A DNA stretch of 64,000 bases from Phaeodactylibacter sp. (GCF_022763345.1 NZ_JALEGS010000049.1:1-64000); one strand, 5' to 3'; shown: positions 50,487 through 59,754, numbered from the stretch's first letter. Numbers and translations are program-made. Notes: generated from the letters alone by a model not told the origin.

Positions 50487-51386
50487 ATGGCTTCTGCACC
50501 TCTGCGTACCCGATTGGCCCCAACGCCCAGCGGACTGTTGCATCCTGGCAACGGGCTGTCTTTTATTATGACCTGGGCTATTGCCCGTGCAGGAAACGGG
50601 CATATCGTACTTCGTATTGATGATCTTGATAAAGCCCGCACCCGTAAGCCCTATGTCGAAGATGTTTTCCGGACACTGGAATGGTTAGGTTTGGATTATG
50701 ATGAAGGGCCCGTCGGCGTGGACCACTTTTTTTCTCATTGGTCACAACACACCAGACTGGATCATTACGAAGCCTTCCTGCAGCAGCTAAGGGACAGGGA
50801 GCAATTATTCGCCTGTATCTGTAGCCGAAAGCAGATCCGTTCGCTTAGTGTGGATGGCAGCTATCCTGGTACCTGTCTCGCAAGGAAACTGGATTTTGGC
50901 ACCCCCAAAACCGCCTGGCGTATCCGGCCCCCGGCCTCCGGGCAATCGGTTGAGGTGCATCAGTGGCGCGAAGGGCAGCAAGCGGTCTCTTTGCAAGAGA
51001 TAGACGCCTTTGTGGTACGCCAAAAGAATGGATTCCCGGCCTATCAGCTCGCCTCCCTTGTCGATGATGAGCACTTCCGGATCAACTTTGTCGTGCGTGG
51101 AGCCGATTTATGGGCATCGACGCTTTCCCAGTTGTACCTGGCAGGGCTGCTGGGGGCAGGCCGTTTTCAAAACGCGACCTTCTGGCACCATGAGTTGGTG
51201 AAAGGGACAGATGGGGAAAAACTCTCCAAGAGTAAAGGAGCAGGGTCTCTGCAGGCATGGCGGGAAGCCGGGGAGTCGCCAGCGGTATTGTTTCGCAAAG
51301 CTTCCACAATGCTGGGGCTGACTGAACGTGCTGAAAACCCCGAAGAATTAGTAGCGTTGCTCACAAAAGGTGCCCGCTTGCCCTAA
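50487..51386 (+). CDS. gluQ: glutamyl-Q tRNA(Asp) synthetase-like protein
   Basis: The 299-residue protein is a glutamyl-tRNA synthetase catalytic domain without an anticodon-binding part. RLAPTPSGLLHPGNGLSF matches the HIGH region, LRIDDLDKARTRKPYVEDVFRTLEWLGLDYDEGP follows in pieces, and the zinc ligands are in FACICSRKQI and SYPGTC. GEKLSKSKGAGS is the KMSKS motif. GluQRS attaches glutamate to queuosine in tRNA(Asp). HIGH is altered (HPGN), common in this group. The gene stands alone behind the two candidate small RNAs. Confidence 0.88.
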   Translation: MASAPLRTRLAPTPSGLLHPGNGLSFIMTWAIARAGNGHIVLRIDDLDKARTRKPYVEDVFRTLEWLGLDYDEGPVGVDHFFSHWSQHTRLDHYEAFLQQLRDREQLFACICSRKQIRSLSVDGSYPGTCLARKLDFGTPKTAWRIRPPASGQSVEVHQWREGQQAVSLQEIDAFVVRQKNGFPAYQLASLVDDEHFRINFVVRGADLWASTLSQLYLAGLLGAGRFQNATFWHHELVKGTDGEKLSKSKGAGSLQAWREAGESPAVLFRKASTMLGLTERAENPEELVALLTKGARLP

Positions 51387-51425
51387 AAGGCCTATCTTAA
51401 CGGGGAACCTAAATCTCTTTATCTT

Positions 51426-52550
51426 ATGCAAAAGTGGATACCTGTTTTATTGTGTCTGATGTTGCCAGTCAGCCTGCTACAGGCTCAGGAAACCGTCACC
51501 GGAAGTTTTGAATTTGATGGTCAGGAACGCGACTTCCGGTTGCGGATTCCGCCCTCTTCCTTTGATGGGGCGCGCCCTTTAGTTTTCAATCTTCACGGCT
51601 TTGGCTCCAATGCTTTTCAGCAGGAAGCCTATGCTCAGATGAACCCGGTGGCAGATACTGCTGGCTTTTACGTATGTTATCCCAATGGCATCAGCAATGC
51701 CTGGAATGTGGGTTGGACATTTGGGAGCACCGCTGATGACGTAGGCTTTATCAGCGCCCTGATTGATACCCTCGCGGCTCAGTACTCAATCGACCCGGAG
51801 CGGATATATGCATGCGGTATGTCCAACGGTGGCTTCATGAGCTACCGCCTTGCCTGCGAACTTAATGACCGTATAGCAGCTATTGCCTCGGTGACTGGAA
51901 GCATGGTGCCTGCCTATATCAGCGAGTGTGCGCCCGACCGCCCTGTGCCGGTTTTGGAAATCCACGGTACAGAGGATGCCACCGTCCCCTACGAAGGGCA
52001 GCCTCTCCTGGCTATTTCTATTGAGGAGCTCTTGGCTTTTTGGAATGCAAACAATGGCTGCGATGGAGATGCCGTTACAGTTGAGCTGCCCAATACGAAT
52101 ACCACAGACGCCTCTACTGTATCGTTTATCGAATCCGCAGGTTGCGCAGAGCGGGGCGATGTGTGGCATTTCCGCATTAATGGTGGTGGCCATACCTGGC
52201 CTGGCTCGCCTATTGCCATTGGTGTGACCAATCAGGATATCAACGGGAGTGCCGAGATCTGGCATTTCTTCTCCCGGTTTACCCTAAGTGGGCTTTCCTC
52301 TTCAGCGGACCATCCTGAACCGGTCCGTTTAGCGCTGTTCCCTAATCCAACCCGAGGGCAGGCACAGGTCGTCCTTCCCGAATCAGGCGGTGAGCTTATG
52401 GTTTTCAATGCTGCCGGACAGCCTGTCATCCGTCAGCTCATAGAAGGCCGCATCGCCACGCTCGATTTGTTTGCTTTACCCCCTGGTGCTTACTGGGTAA
52501 TAGCCCGGCAGGGCGGGGCGGTCCGCATAGGTCAGTTGCTTCGGCAATAA
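51426..52550 (+). CDS. secreted PHB depolymerase/feruloyl-esterase-like hydrolase with T9SS domain
   Basis: The 374-residue protein starts with a signal peptide (LLCLMLPVSLLQAQ). The alpha/beta hydrolase of the LpqC/PHB-depolymerase group follows: LVFNLHGFGSNAFQQ (oxyanion part), ACGMSNGGFMSYRLAC (catalytic Ser), EIHGTEDATVPYEG (Asp) and INGGGHTWPGSP (His). A C-terminal type A sorting domain (LFPNPTRGQAQVVLPESGG, LPPGAYWVIARQGG) marks it for type IX secretion. The substrate may be a polyester or an esterified plant or algal polymer; it cannot be decided here. Confidence 0.92.
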   Translation: MQKWIPVLLCLMLPVSLLQAQETVTGSFEFDGQERDFRLRIPPSSFDGARPLVFNLHGFGSNAFQQEAYAQMNPVADTAGFYVCYPNGISNAWNVGWTFGSTADDVGFISALIDTLAAQYSIDPERIYACGMSNGGFMSYRLACELNDRIAAIASVTGSMVPAYISECAPDRPVPVLEIHGTEDATVPYEGQPLLAISIEELLAFWNANNGCDGDAVTVELPNTNTTDASTVSFIESAGCAERGDVWHFRINGGGHTWPGSPIAIGVTNQDINGSAEIWHFFSRFTLSGLSSSADHPEPVRLALFPNPTRGQAQVVLPESGGELMVFNAAGQPVIRQLIEGRIATLDLFALPPGAYWVIARQGGAVRIGQLLRQ

Positions 52551-52621
52551 AAAAACGAAGTGGCGGGAAAAAAAGGGGGCTTAGCGTTGTCTAACCCACG
52601 AAAGCAACCGAAAAAAGCTGC

Positions 52622-53164
52622 ATGCTCCAAACCAATGATGGTATAGAACGCGCCAAAAGAGGCGATACCCGGGCCTTCCGGGTGCTGGTTGAGCAGCATC
52701 AGGGGCAGGTACGGGCAACTGTACGCAGTATGTTGGGCGCGGTACCGGAAGCCGATGACGTGGCACAGGAGGTATTTATCCGCCTGCATCAGGCGTTGCC
52801 GGACTTCCGGGGAGATGCAAAGCTGAGTACATATCTCAGCCGTATTGCGATCAATCTTTCCCTGAATGAGCTGAAAAAGCGTAAGCGCAAAGGGCGTTGG
52901 CTAACATTTGCCCGGTCAGATGGCCCGGAATTGCAGGTTGAAGATTCTTCAGCCCGGCCCGAGCGTCAGGATTTGCAAGATGCACTGCAGCGGGCGATGC
53001 AACAGCTCGACCCTGAGTTTCGGGCGGTAGTCACCTTGCGTCTGGTGGAGGGGTACTCCGTAAAGGAGACGGCTGATATTCTGGGGTTGCCACAGGGCAC
53101 TATCGCCTCACGTTTAGCAAGAGCGCAGCAAAAACTAAGATCAATTTTAGAACCATGGCTATGA
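52622..53164 (+). CDS. ECF-type RNA polymerase sigma factor
   Basis: The 180-residue protein has sigma region 2 (FRVLVEQHQGQVRATVRSML, EADDVAQEVFIRLHQALPDFRGDAKLSTYLSRIAINLSL in pieces) and region 4 (LDPEFRAVVTLRLVEGYSVKETADILGLPQGTIASRLARA). Its end overlaps the start of the small anti-sigma-like gene by 10 nt, and two exported metal-sensor-like proteins follow. The layout matches CnrH/CnrY/CnrX-type cassettes, in which a periplasmic sensor controls an anti-sigma. Confidence 0.93.
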   Translation: MLQTNDGIERAKRGDTRAFRVLVEQHQGQVRATVRSMLGAVPEADDVAQEVFIRLHQALPDFRGDAKLSTYLSRIAINLSLNELKKRKRKGRWLTFARSDGPELQVEDSSARPERQDLQDALQRAMQQLDPEFRAVVTLRLVEGYSVKETADILGLPQGTIASRLARAQQKLRSILEPWL

Positions 53165-53556
53165 AAGACGAAGCATATTATCAGGGCTTACTTGCCCGGT
53201 CTTTCGATGAAGAACTGGTAGGTGAAGACCGGGCGGACCTGGAACAAGCCCTGCGTACTTCCTTTGAGCTGCGGCAGCAGGCAGATCAGTACCGGAAGCT
53301 GCGCGAGGCTTTCCGTTCTGTGCCAGCACCGGAAAGTAGCGCCTTCACAGATGCAGTTATGCAAAGCGTGAAGCAAGCCGCTGCTGACCGTCTGCCAGTC
53401 CGATGGTTGTACTGGGCTGCTGCCGCAAGCGTAGCAGTCATACTTCTGGCGGGGGGGAGCGTCTACTGGTCGGCGGGGAGTTTCTCCCCCGATGCCCTCG
53501 TGGGGGTGAGCGAACTGGCACCCGAAGATGCCGTCACTTTACTTCAAGCCTATTAA
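53155..53556 (+). CDS. putative single-span anti-sigma factor
   Basis: The 133-residue protein has an acidic helical N-terminal part (GLLARSFDEELVGEDRADLEQALR) and one membrane helix (RWLYWAAAASVAVILLAGGSVYW, about 83-105). A short periplasmic tail follows. Overlap with the sigma gene, size and topology are those of small anti-sigma factors; no zinc-binding anti-sigma motif is seen. The start may be the first Met (53155) or the Met two codons later. Confidence 0.75.
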   Translation: MAMKDEAYYQGLLARSFDEELVGEDRADLEQALRTSFELRQQADQYRKLREAFRSVPAPESSAFTDAVMQSVKQAAADRLPVRWLYWAAAASVAVILLAGGSVYWSAGSFSPDALVGVSELAPEDAVTLLQAY

Positions 53557-53565
53557 TGGATAATC

Positions 53566-53955
53566 ATGAGCCGATTACAGCTATTACTGATTGGGTTTTT
53601 ACTACTTGCTGCCGGATTTGCAGGAGGCTGGGTCACGCACCGGAGTATGGTGGTAGATCGTATGCATGATGTGGCCCGGATGCGCAAAGCGGGTGGTTTC
53701 GAAGATTTCCTGTACCGGCGCATACAGGCTACTCCAGAGCAGCAAAAAACCCTTGACCCCATTGTGCAGCGATACGGTGTGCGGATTGACAGCATGCACC
53801 ATCGTTTCGGGTCCGACCGCCGTGCGGTGATTGAGCAAATGCACGAAGAAATAAAACCCCTGCTTACTGAAGAGCAGGTAGAAAAATTAAACCGGTTCTC
53901 CCGACGTTTTGAGATGCGGGACGGCCATCCTAAAAAAAGGCGGCAGTGGGATTAA
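53566..53955 (+). CDS. CnrX/CpxP-like periplasmic sensor protein
   Basis: The 129-residue protein has an N-terminal membrane anchor (LLLIGFLLLAAGFAGGWV) and a periplasmic helical hairpin with two LTxxQ-like turns (ATPEQQKTLDPIVQRYG and LTEEQVEKLNRFSRRF). It also has His/Met-containing segments (MHDVARM, DSMHHRF, HEEIKP) that could bind metal. It begins 9 nt after the anti-sigma gene. In the CnrYXH model such a protein senses metal or envelope stress and releases the sigma factor; application here is inferred. Confidence 0.8.
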   Translation: MSRLQLLLIGFLLLAAGFAGGWVTHRSMVVDRMHDVARMRKAGGFEDFLYRRIQATPEQQKTLDPIVQRYGVRIDSMHHRFGSDRRAVIEQMHEEIKPLLTEEQVEKLNRFSRRFEMRDGHPKKRRQWD

Positions 53956-53997
53956 ACCCCAGGGCGCCTGTATCATCAAATATCAAAATTTATTGCT

Positions 53998-54780
53998 ATG
54001 AAAAAAGTAATGTTGAATGCCAGCTTGTTATTGCTAGCTCTGTTTTTATCCGCAGGTGCAGTATGGGCACAATCCCATGGCCATCACCGTGGTGGCAATG
54101 GCAATCCCTTCAAAGCGATTGAAGAGCTGGAAGCAGAACTACAGCTAACGCCTGAACAGGAAAAGGCGATCGAGGAATTAAAGCAAGAGACGCGTACGGC
54201 TTATAAAGAAGCCCGAAAGGCAGAGCACACCCGTAAGCAATCGATGCACCAATCACTAAAAAGTGAACTGGATGCCATCTTGACGGCAGAGCAAACAGCG
54301 CTGCTGGAAGCCCGCCATGAAGCTAAAAAAGCAGAGGCTAAAGCCATGCGGGAGGAGATGCGCGATTATCACAAACAAAATGTAGCGCCCGTCTTGCTGG
54401 AGCAGCGCAAAAAGCTGGAGGCCAAAATCAGTGATGAGGATAAAGCGGCGCTTGTCAAGATCCGTGCCGAGCGGAAAGCGTCCCGCCCGCAAAAGGATGG
54501 CGGCCAAAAAGCAGATTCCCGTCCCCATAAGGATGAACTCTCAGCGCTGGTACAAAAGTACGATGAGGAGATCAATACACTGATGGAAGAGATCAAACCT
54601 AAACGAGAGCAGTGGGAAAAGGATATGAAAACCATTGCCGAGGCAAACGCCCCGGAGCGTACAGGCAAAAAAGGCATGAGAAAGGGGAAGCAACGTTCGA
54701 ATCCTGGCTTCCAGAAAGCGCGGTTCCTGCTAATGGATCCAGTAAAAGGACCGGAAATTGAGGATAATGACCGGTACTAA
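53998..54780 (+). CDS. exported Spy/CpxP-like helical protein
   Basis: The 260-residue protein has a signal peptide (ASLLLLALFLSAGAVWAQ), then a His-rich start (SHGHHRGG) and long charged helices. These carry LTxxQ-type turns (LQLTPEQEKAIEELKQ and AILTAEQTALLEARHEAKKAE), as in periplasmic chaperones Spy/CpxP but about twice as long. The C-terminal half is rich in Lys and Glu. It follows the sensor gene by 42 nt on the same strand and may be a target or part of the stress cassette. Chaperone or metal-binding function is inferred. Confidence 0.75.
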   Translation: MKKVMLNASLLLLALFLSAGAVWAQSHGHHRGGNGNPFKAIEELEAELQLTPEQEKAIEELKQETRTAYKEARKAEHTRKQSMHQSLKSELDAILTAEQTALLEARHEAKKAEAKAMREEMRDYHKQNVAPVLLEQRKKLEAKISDEDKAALVKIRAERKASRPQKDGGQKADSRPHKDELSALVQKYDEEINTLMEEIKPKREQWEKDMKTIAEANAPERTGKKGMRKGKQRSNPGFQKARFLLMDPVKGPEIEDNDRY

Positions 54781-54810
54781 CCCAAAAAAACCTTAATTTA
54801 GGGTGTTCCA

Positions 54811-54842
54811 ATGCTCCCGGTCCTGATAAGTTCCGGGAGCAT
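54811..54842. terminator. perfect 10-bp hairpin after the stress cassette
   Basis: ATGCTCCCGG (54811-54820) and CCGGGAGCAT (54833-54842) are perfectly complementary. The tail CTCTCTG is weak. It lies between the Spy-like gene and yifB, so it probably terminates the former. Confidence 0.55.
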
Positions 54843-54875
54843 CTCTCTGTATAACCACAAAAGGAAAGAACGCCC

Positions 54876-56432
54876 ATGTTAATCAAGACCTATGCCGGCG
54901 CTGTGCAAGGTGTCGATGCGCAAACCATCACCGTAGAAGTGAATGTCGGTGGTAAGGTAGCAACAGAAAAAAACTTTTACCACCTGGTAGGCCTTCCGGA
55001 TAATGCAGTCCGCGAAGGTTTCTCCCGTATGGAGGCTGCTATGCAGAATATCGGGTTCAAAATGAAGCGGATCAAAACCGTTGTCAATCTGGCACCTGCT
55101 GATATCCGTAAAGAGGGCTCTGCTTACGACCTCCCCATAGCGATGGGGGTCCTGGCAGCTTCTGAACAAATCGATGGCAGTACCCTGGACCAATACATCA
55201 TGATGGGGGAACTGTCGCTCGATGGCAGCCTCCGGCCTATTCGTGGGGCGCTGCCGATTGCGATTCAGGCCCGGAAGGCGGGCTTCAAAGGGTTTATCCT
55301 GCCTAAAGAGAATGCCCGTGAGGCAGCAATCGTAAATGAACTGGATGTGTATGGGGTAAGCAGCTTAAAAGAAGCCGCCGATTTTATTAATGGCGACCTC
55401 AGGATCAACCCTAAAATGGTGTTGACCCGGGATGAGTTTTTCGATCAGCAGAATATCTTCGATATTGATTTTTCTGACGTAAAGGGTCAACAAAACATTA
55501 AGCGGGCTCTGGAAATTGCTGCTGCTGGTGGGCATAATGTGATCCTGATAGGACCTCCGGGAGCGGGTAAGACCATGCTGGCGCGCCGTATGCCTACTAT
55601 ACTGCCGCCTCTAAACTTGCACGAGGCACTGGAAACTACAAAAATCCATTCTGTAGCTGGTGTACTGCCTCCCGATTCCGCTCTGATTGCGAACCGCCCG
55701 TTCAGGTCCCCTCATCATACCATTAGCGATGTAGCACTGGTTGGGGGCGGAAGCAACCCCATGCCCGGAGAGATTTCTCTGGCACATCACGGCGTACTGT
55801 TTCTGGATGAGTTGCCTGAGTTTAAGCGGACGGTGCTGGAAGTGCTGCGACAGCCGATGGAAGAACGCCGGGTGACCATATCCCGGGCACGTATGACGGT
55901 TGACTACCCGGCCAATTTCATGTTGGTCGCTTCTATGAACCCTTGCCCGTGCGGCTATTACAATCACCCGGATAAGGAGTGTGTCTGCGGGCCAGCTCAA
56001 ATCAACCGCTATCTCAATAAAATCTCCGGCCCGCTGTTGGACCGGATCGATTTGCACGTGGAAGTGACACCGGTGTCTTACGATGAGTTGGCCAGTAAGG
56101 AAATGCCGGCCGAGTCGAGCAGCGAAATTATGGCGCGGGTCATCAAAGCAAGAGAGATTCAGGCGGAACGCTATAAAGATGCTCCCGGCGTCAATGCCAA
56201 TGCACAAATGTCGGGCAGGCAGGTTCGGGAGTTCTGTGAAATTGGGCAGGCTGGCCGGATGCTGGTAAAAAAGGCTATGGAAAAACTACAACTCTCCGCC
56301 CGGGCCTATGACCGTATACTAAAGGTGGCCCGGACTGCGGCTGACTTGCATGAAAGCGAAAATATTGAAATAGAGCACCTGGCTGAGGCTATACATTTCA
56401 GAAGCCTCGACCGGGAAGGTTGGGCAGGGTAA
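54876..56432 (+). CDS. YifB/ComM family Mg-chelatase-like AAA ATPase
   Basis: The 518-residue protein has the N-terminal ChlI/Lon-like domain (VNLAPADIRKEGSAYDLPIAMGVL, GELSLDGSLRPIRGALPIA). The AAA+ core carries Walker A in LIGPPGAGKTMLARR and Walker B in LFLDELPEF, followed by the sensor region ASMNPCPCGYY and RIDLHVEV. The C-terminal helical domain includes LSARAYDRILKVARTAADL. ComM homologues are helicases that promote branch migration during natural transformation. It is followed after 30 nt by the radical SAM gene. Confidence 0.95.
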   Translation: MLIKTYAGAVQGVDAQTITVEVNVGGKVATEKNFYHLVGLPDNAVREGFSRMEAAMQNIGFKMKRIKTVVNLAPADIRKEGSAYDLPIAMGVLAASEQIDGSTLDQYIMMGELSLDGSLRPIRGALPIAIQARKAGFKGFILPKENAREAAIVNELDVYGVSSLKEAADFINGDLRINPKMVLTRDEFFDQQNIFDIDFSDVKGQQNIKRALEIAAAGGHNVILIGPPGAGKTMLARRMPTILPPLNLHEALETTKIHSVAGVLPPDSALIANRPFRSPHHTISDVALVGGGSNPMPGEISLAHHGVLFLDELPEFKRTVLEVLRQPMEERRVTISRARMTVDYPANFMLVASMNPCPCGYYNHPDKECVCGPAQINRYLNKISGPLLDRIDLHVEVTPVSYDELASKEMPAESSSEIMARVIKAREIQAERYKDAPGVNANAQMSGRQVREFCEIGQAGRMLVKKAMEKLQLSARAYDRILKVARTAADLHESENIEIEHLAEAIHFRSLDREGWAG

Positions 56433-56462
56433 GATGCCAACCTAAAACAATCCCCGCACTGT

Positions 56463-57491
56463 ATGAGGATCTACACCGCCGATGTATTAAATTTTTTGCG
56501 CAAATTAACCTTGCGAAGAGCCTGGAATGCGGTGAAGGTCTGGTCTTCCTATTGGGTGACACGGTTCCTACGGCGCCCTGTACAATGGGGCTTGCCCATC
56601 ACCATCTCTGTAGAGCCGACTACTGCCTGTAATTTGCGGTGCCCGGAATGCCCAAGCGGGCTCAGGTCTTTTACCCGGCCTACCGGGAACCTAAAGAAAG
56701 ATTTCTTCCGGCAGATTATCACTGAGCTGGGCGATAAACTCGTCTATCTGATTTTCTATTTCCAGGGAGAACCGTATATCAATCCTGAATTTCTCAATAT
56801 GGTGGAACATGCCTCAAAGCGGGGCATTTATACCATTACTTCCACCAATGGGCATTTTTTGAATAAAGCCAATGCTCAGAAAACGGTCGCCTCCGGGTTA
56901 GACCGGCTCATCATTTCTGTAGACGGCACTACACAGGAGGTATACGAAAACTACCGAAAAGCAGGCCGCCTTGAGACGGTGCTTCAGGGTGCAAGAAATG
57001 TTGTGGCAGCAAAGCGGGAAATGAAAGCCTCAAAGCCTCATATCATTTTTCAGTTTCTAGTAGTACGGCCCAATGAGCATCAGATACCGGAAATTTACCG
57101 CCTTGCGGAGGAAATAGGTATTGATGAGGTCCGTCTGAAGACCGCACAGGTTTACGACTACGAGCAAGGCAACCCACTTATCCCGCTCAACGAGCGCTAC
57201 TCTCGCTACGCCCGGCAGGAAGATGGCACCTACCGGGTCAAGAATCAGTTGCTCAACCACTGCTGGAAACTCTGGCACGCCTGCGTCATCACCTGGGACG
57301 GGCTGGTCGTGCCTTGCTGCTTTGACAAAGACGCACAGCATCAGCTGGGTGACCTTAAGCGCAGTTCGTTTGCCGAGCTATGGCAGGGCAAGGCATACCA
57401 GCAATTCCGGACGCAGCTGCTACAGGGGCGTGATCAAATTGACATTTGCACCAACTGTACGGAAGGCTGCAAAGTATGGGAGAAAGCCTGA
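56463..57491 (+). CDS. radical SAM protein with SPASM domain
   Basis: The 342-residue protein has the radical SAM cluster motif CNLRCPECPSG (three Cys) near residue 58. A TIM-barrel part with LVYLIFYFQGEPYINPEF and DRLIISVDGTTQEVYENYRKAGR comes next. The C-terminal SPASM-type Cys set is CWKLWHACVITWDGLVVPCCFDKD and CTNCTEGC. SPASM proteins modify peptides, proteins or sugars; no substrate peptide gene adjoins it. A basic N-terminal ~40 residues is unusual. Its last 58 nt overlap the end of the DUF2851 gene on the other strand. Confidence 0.9.
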   Translation: MRIYTADVLNFLRKLTLRRAWNAVKVWSSYWVTRFLRRPVQWGLPITISVEPTTACNLRCPECPSGLRSFTRPTGNLKKDFFRQIITELGDKLVYLIFYFQGEPYINPEFLNMVEHASKRGIYTITSTNGHFLNKANAQKTVASGLDRLIISVDGTTQEVYENYRKAGRLETVLQGARNVVAAKREMKASKPHIIFQFLVVRPNEHQIPEIYRLAEEIGIDEVRLKTAQVYDYEQGNPLIPLNERYSRYARQEDGTYRVKNQLLNHCWKLWHACVITWDGLVVPCCFDKDAQHQLGDLKRSSFAELWQGKAYQQFRTQLLQGRDQIDICTNCTEGCKVWEKA

Positions 57492-58846
57492 TGATATTCC
57501 AGATCAAATAATGACCAATTCTTTTCCCAATCCTCCCCAATCATCTCATCAAGCCAGGGCTCTTCTGCTTTGGAGGTTGGCTTGAGCAGCGCATTGCCGA
57601 TGGCGCATTCCAGGCATCGCTTGGGATTGCAATATTGTTGTTTCAGTTGCAGTAATGCCTGAGTATGATACGCAGAACTAGTCTTTACACCAAGGCGCTT
57701 CCATTCCCTGATCACTTTGTTTTGCTCTGGAGGGAGTTTTTCGAGTATATCCAACCCCTTGTCCCTGATGCGGTCATCTCCCTTCCGGGTGCCGTATAGG
57801 AAAAGCATGGGGGCAACCGTATTGATGATGACCGAACGGACAGTCTGTTCACCCAAGGCTTTGGCTTTTCGATGAGAGGCTTTATCAAAGGTGTAGTGGT
57901 CCCACCAGTAGTTAGAAAGCTTGATGGTGAAAAAGTTGTTGAGTTCCTTAAGGTCATGGGCTGCCATGGCTTTGCTGAACCACCCTGCCTGCTGATAAAT
58001 CATCGTAGCCAGCTGTGCGATACGGATGGTGGGGAAATTGGCAGGGCGGAGCCGCAGGTACTTCCAGATTTGGGTAGGTATAGCCGTCAGCCCGTGCTTT
58101 TGTTTTAAAAAGCGGTACTCCTGTTGCAGCCGCCTGGGGTACTCGTCTTGGAAGGTACCTTCCAGTAGCCCCGATTGTCCAAACAGGAGGGCTTCGACCT
58201 GAAACAGGCTGTGGCGGTATTTATAGAGCAGGAGCAAAGGTGTACGTTCTGCCAGCATTTGCATGGGTTCAGCGTTGACCTTTCCGCCCATGCTGCGAGC
58301 CATAAACTGATAGAAGGTTTCCTCCCAACCCTCCTTGTTGCGTTCCAGTTGTTCCAGAATCTTGCTGGCCCGGCTCTCCAGCCGCTCGGCAGCCATGCGG
58401 TCCAGCCATAGGTTGAGGGTGAGTTCGCTCACTTGTCCGAGCGTACTAGCACAGGGTACCCATTGCTCACTTTGGATCAAACGTTGGTAATGGGCAGCCA
58501 GCCTTCTTGAAATACGCTGCTTCATTTCCAGGCAGGGGATGGGAGTGCCGTTGCCGCGTTGAATGGGTGCGTCGTCTTCATAGACAACATGCAGGATTAC
58601 GTTGTCGTACGCATTGTCCGTCTGATGCCCGTGCTGTAGCCAGTCTGAGCTGCGCAGGTGCATTTCTACATTCCCTGCCCAAACGGTGTGACCGATCCGC
58701 AGCTTTGCGTTCAGGAAATCAGGTCCGGCGTGGGTGTTGAGCTGTCCAGGGTGCAGGACTTCGACGGCTTCTCCATCGGTCGTTTGAAGCGCAGTAGCAT
58801 TAAAGCGGCGCATACGCCAGGCATAATGCAGGAGTTCTTCTTTCAT
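57434..58846 (-). CDS. DUF2851 family protein
   Basis: The 470-residue soluble protein is typical of Bacteroidota DUF2851: the start EELLHYAWRMRRFN, then LHPGQLNTHAGPDFLNAKLRIG, TVWAGNVEMHLRSSDWLQHGH, YDNVILHVVYEDD and, near the end, QYCNPKRCLECAIGNALLK. The function is unknown. The start was set at the Met opening the conserved N-terminus; a longer ORF (to 58951) adds 35 unlikely residues. Its 3' end overlaps the radical SAM gene tail to tail by 58 nt. The gap 58847-59238 upstream shows only small hairpins (e.g. CTGCT-TTGAC-AGCAG) and no gene I can support. Confidence 0.9.
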   Translation of the reverse strand: MKEELLHYAWRMRRFNATALQTTDGEAVEVLHPGQLNTHAGPDFLNAKLRIGHTVWAGNVEMHLRSSDWLQHGHQTDNAYDNVILHVVYEDDAPIQRGNGTPIPCLEMKQRISRRLAAHYQRLIQSEQWVPCASTLGQVSELTLNLWLDRMAAERLESRASKILEQLERNKEGWEETFYQFMARSMGGKVNAEPMQMLAERTPLLLLYKYRHSLFQVEALLFGQSGLLEGTFQDEYPRRLQQEYRFLKQKHGLTAIPTQIWKYLRLRPANFPTIRIAQLATMIYQQAGWFSKAMAAHDLKELNNFFTIKLSNYWWDHYTFDKASHRKAKALGEQTVRSVIINTVAPMLFLYGTRKGDDRIRDKGLDILEKLPPEQNKVIREWKRLGVKTSSAYHTQALLQLKQQYCNPKRCLECAIGNALLKPTSKAEEPWLDEMIGEDWEKNWSLFDLEYHQAFSHTLQPSVQLVQMSI

Positions 58847-59238
58847 GATTTTGGTTTTTTGGTCGTTCTTTATGCGCAATATCCGGCAAGGCAGCTGCCA
58901 CTGAGGAGAACTCGTGGCGGAGATACGACCGCCATCCGGGCACCTCTGCAAAGCCCGGCGGAGGCTGTGGCCCTAAGCCTGCCCTGCTGCTTTGACAGCA
59001 GTAAAGCTAAAGCACCCTATCTTCCATACAGGCTAACACCGTCTGATTAACCAACCATTCCCTGGTGGAAGCTACTTGCCGCAAATCGGTAAAATGAATC
59101 ATGAAAATCTGCCTGAAATGGCAGGAACTGCGAAATACTCGTGGAGCAATAATTACAGAAATAAGCGCATATCAAATACAAGTCCGATACAAATATAACT
59201 AATCTTGTTGTTTATTGCAATATTTGAAAACAAAAAAT

Positions 59239-59592
59239 TTATATATCCCAAAAGGACCTTGGCCTGCGAAGGACCACGATCGTGTCCCGAAGCGTGATGA
59301 AGAAGTAAAGAAGCACCACGAATCCCGGCACGACCAGGCTCCAGTAGCCAGCCAGCCAAAACTTGAGCGGAAGAAGGAGAAGGATGCTGCCCAGCAACAA
59401 CAAATACGGTTTGCGGGCGCGGTAGGCATAAGCCGCTATCAGATGAAAAGCGCTGCCGGTTTGCCAAAGCGCGAGGCCTGCCACAATTACAAGTGCCCAG
59501 AGCCACCATTTGCCTAAGACCACGATCATGGCAAGGGCAATCAAAACGGACTGTCCCACAAGGTCAAGCTTCATTCTATATTGGCTGATCAT
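59239..59592 (-). CDS. small four-helix membrane protein
   Basis: The 117-residue protein has four hydrophobic stretches (VLIALAMIVVLGKWWLWALVIVAG in two parts, SAFHLIAAYAYRA, YLLLLGSILLLLPLKFWL and LVVPGFVVLLYFFITL) and a basic end. The start was set at the Met before ISQYRMKLDL; a longer version adds 15 polar residues. I do not recognise the family and the neighbours give no clue. It is a single gene on the minus strand. Confidence 0.65.
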   Translation of the reverse strand: MISQYRMKLDLVGQSVLIALAMIVVLGKWWLWALVIVAGLALWQTGSAFHLIAAYAYRARKPYLLLLGSILLLLPLKFWLAGYWSLVVPGFVVLLYFFITLRDTIVVLRRPRSFWDI

Positions 59593-59754
59593 AATATCTC
59601 GTTTGTTCCTGTTTGAAACCGATGAGGTTGGAATCAAGTTTGCCTCAAGGTAAGTCTTTTTTATGAAACTTTCAATAATTAATGAAAGATGGAGTGGTTC
59701 TCACAGTCTTGTGTTGACCAAACAAAGCGCCGGCTTCAGAGATGGCAGATCTGT

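Noticed and set aside
50348..50620. 90-codon ORF starting at the ATG inside the 19-nt repeat
   Set aside because: It reads through a terminator stem and out of frame into the GluQ-like gene; the first repeat copy gives only a three-codon ORF from the same ATG.
56463..57491. Radical SAM/SPASM protein as the maturase of the peptide at 47745
   Set aside because: It lies 8.6 kb away in another gene group next to yifB, with no shared regulation visible; linkage would be speculation.
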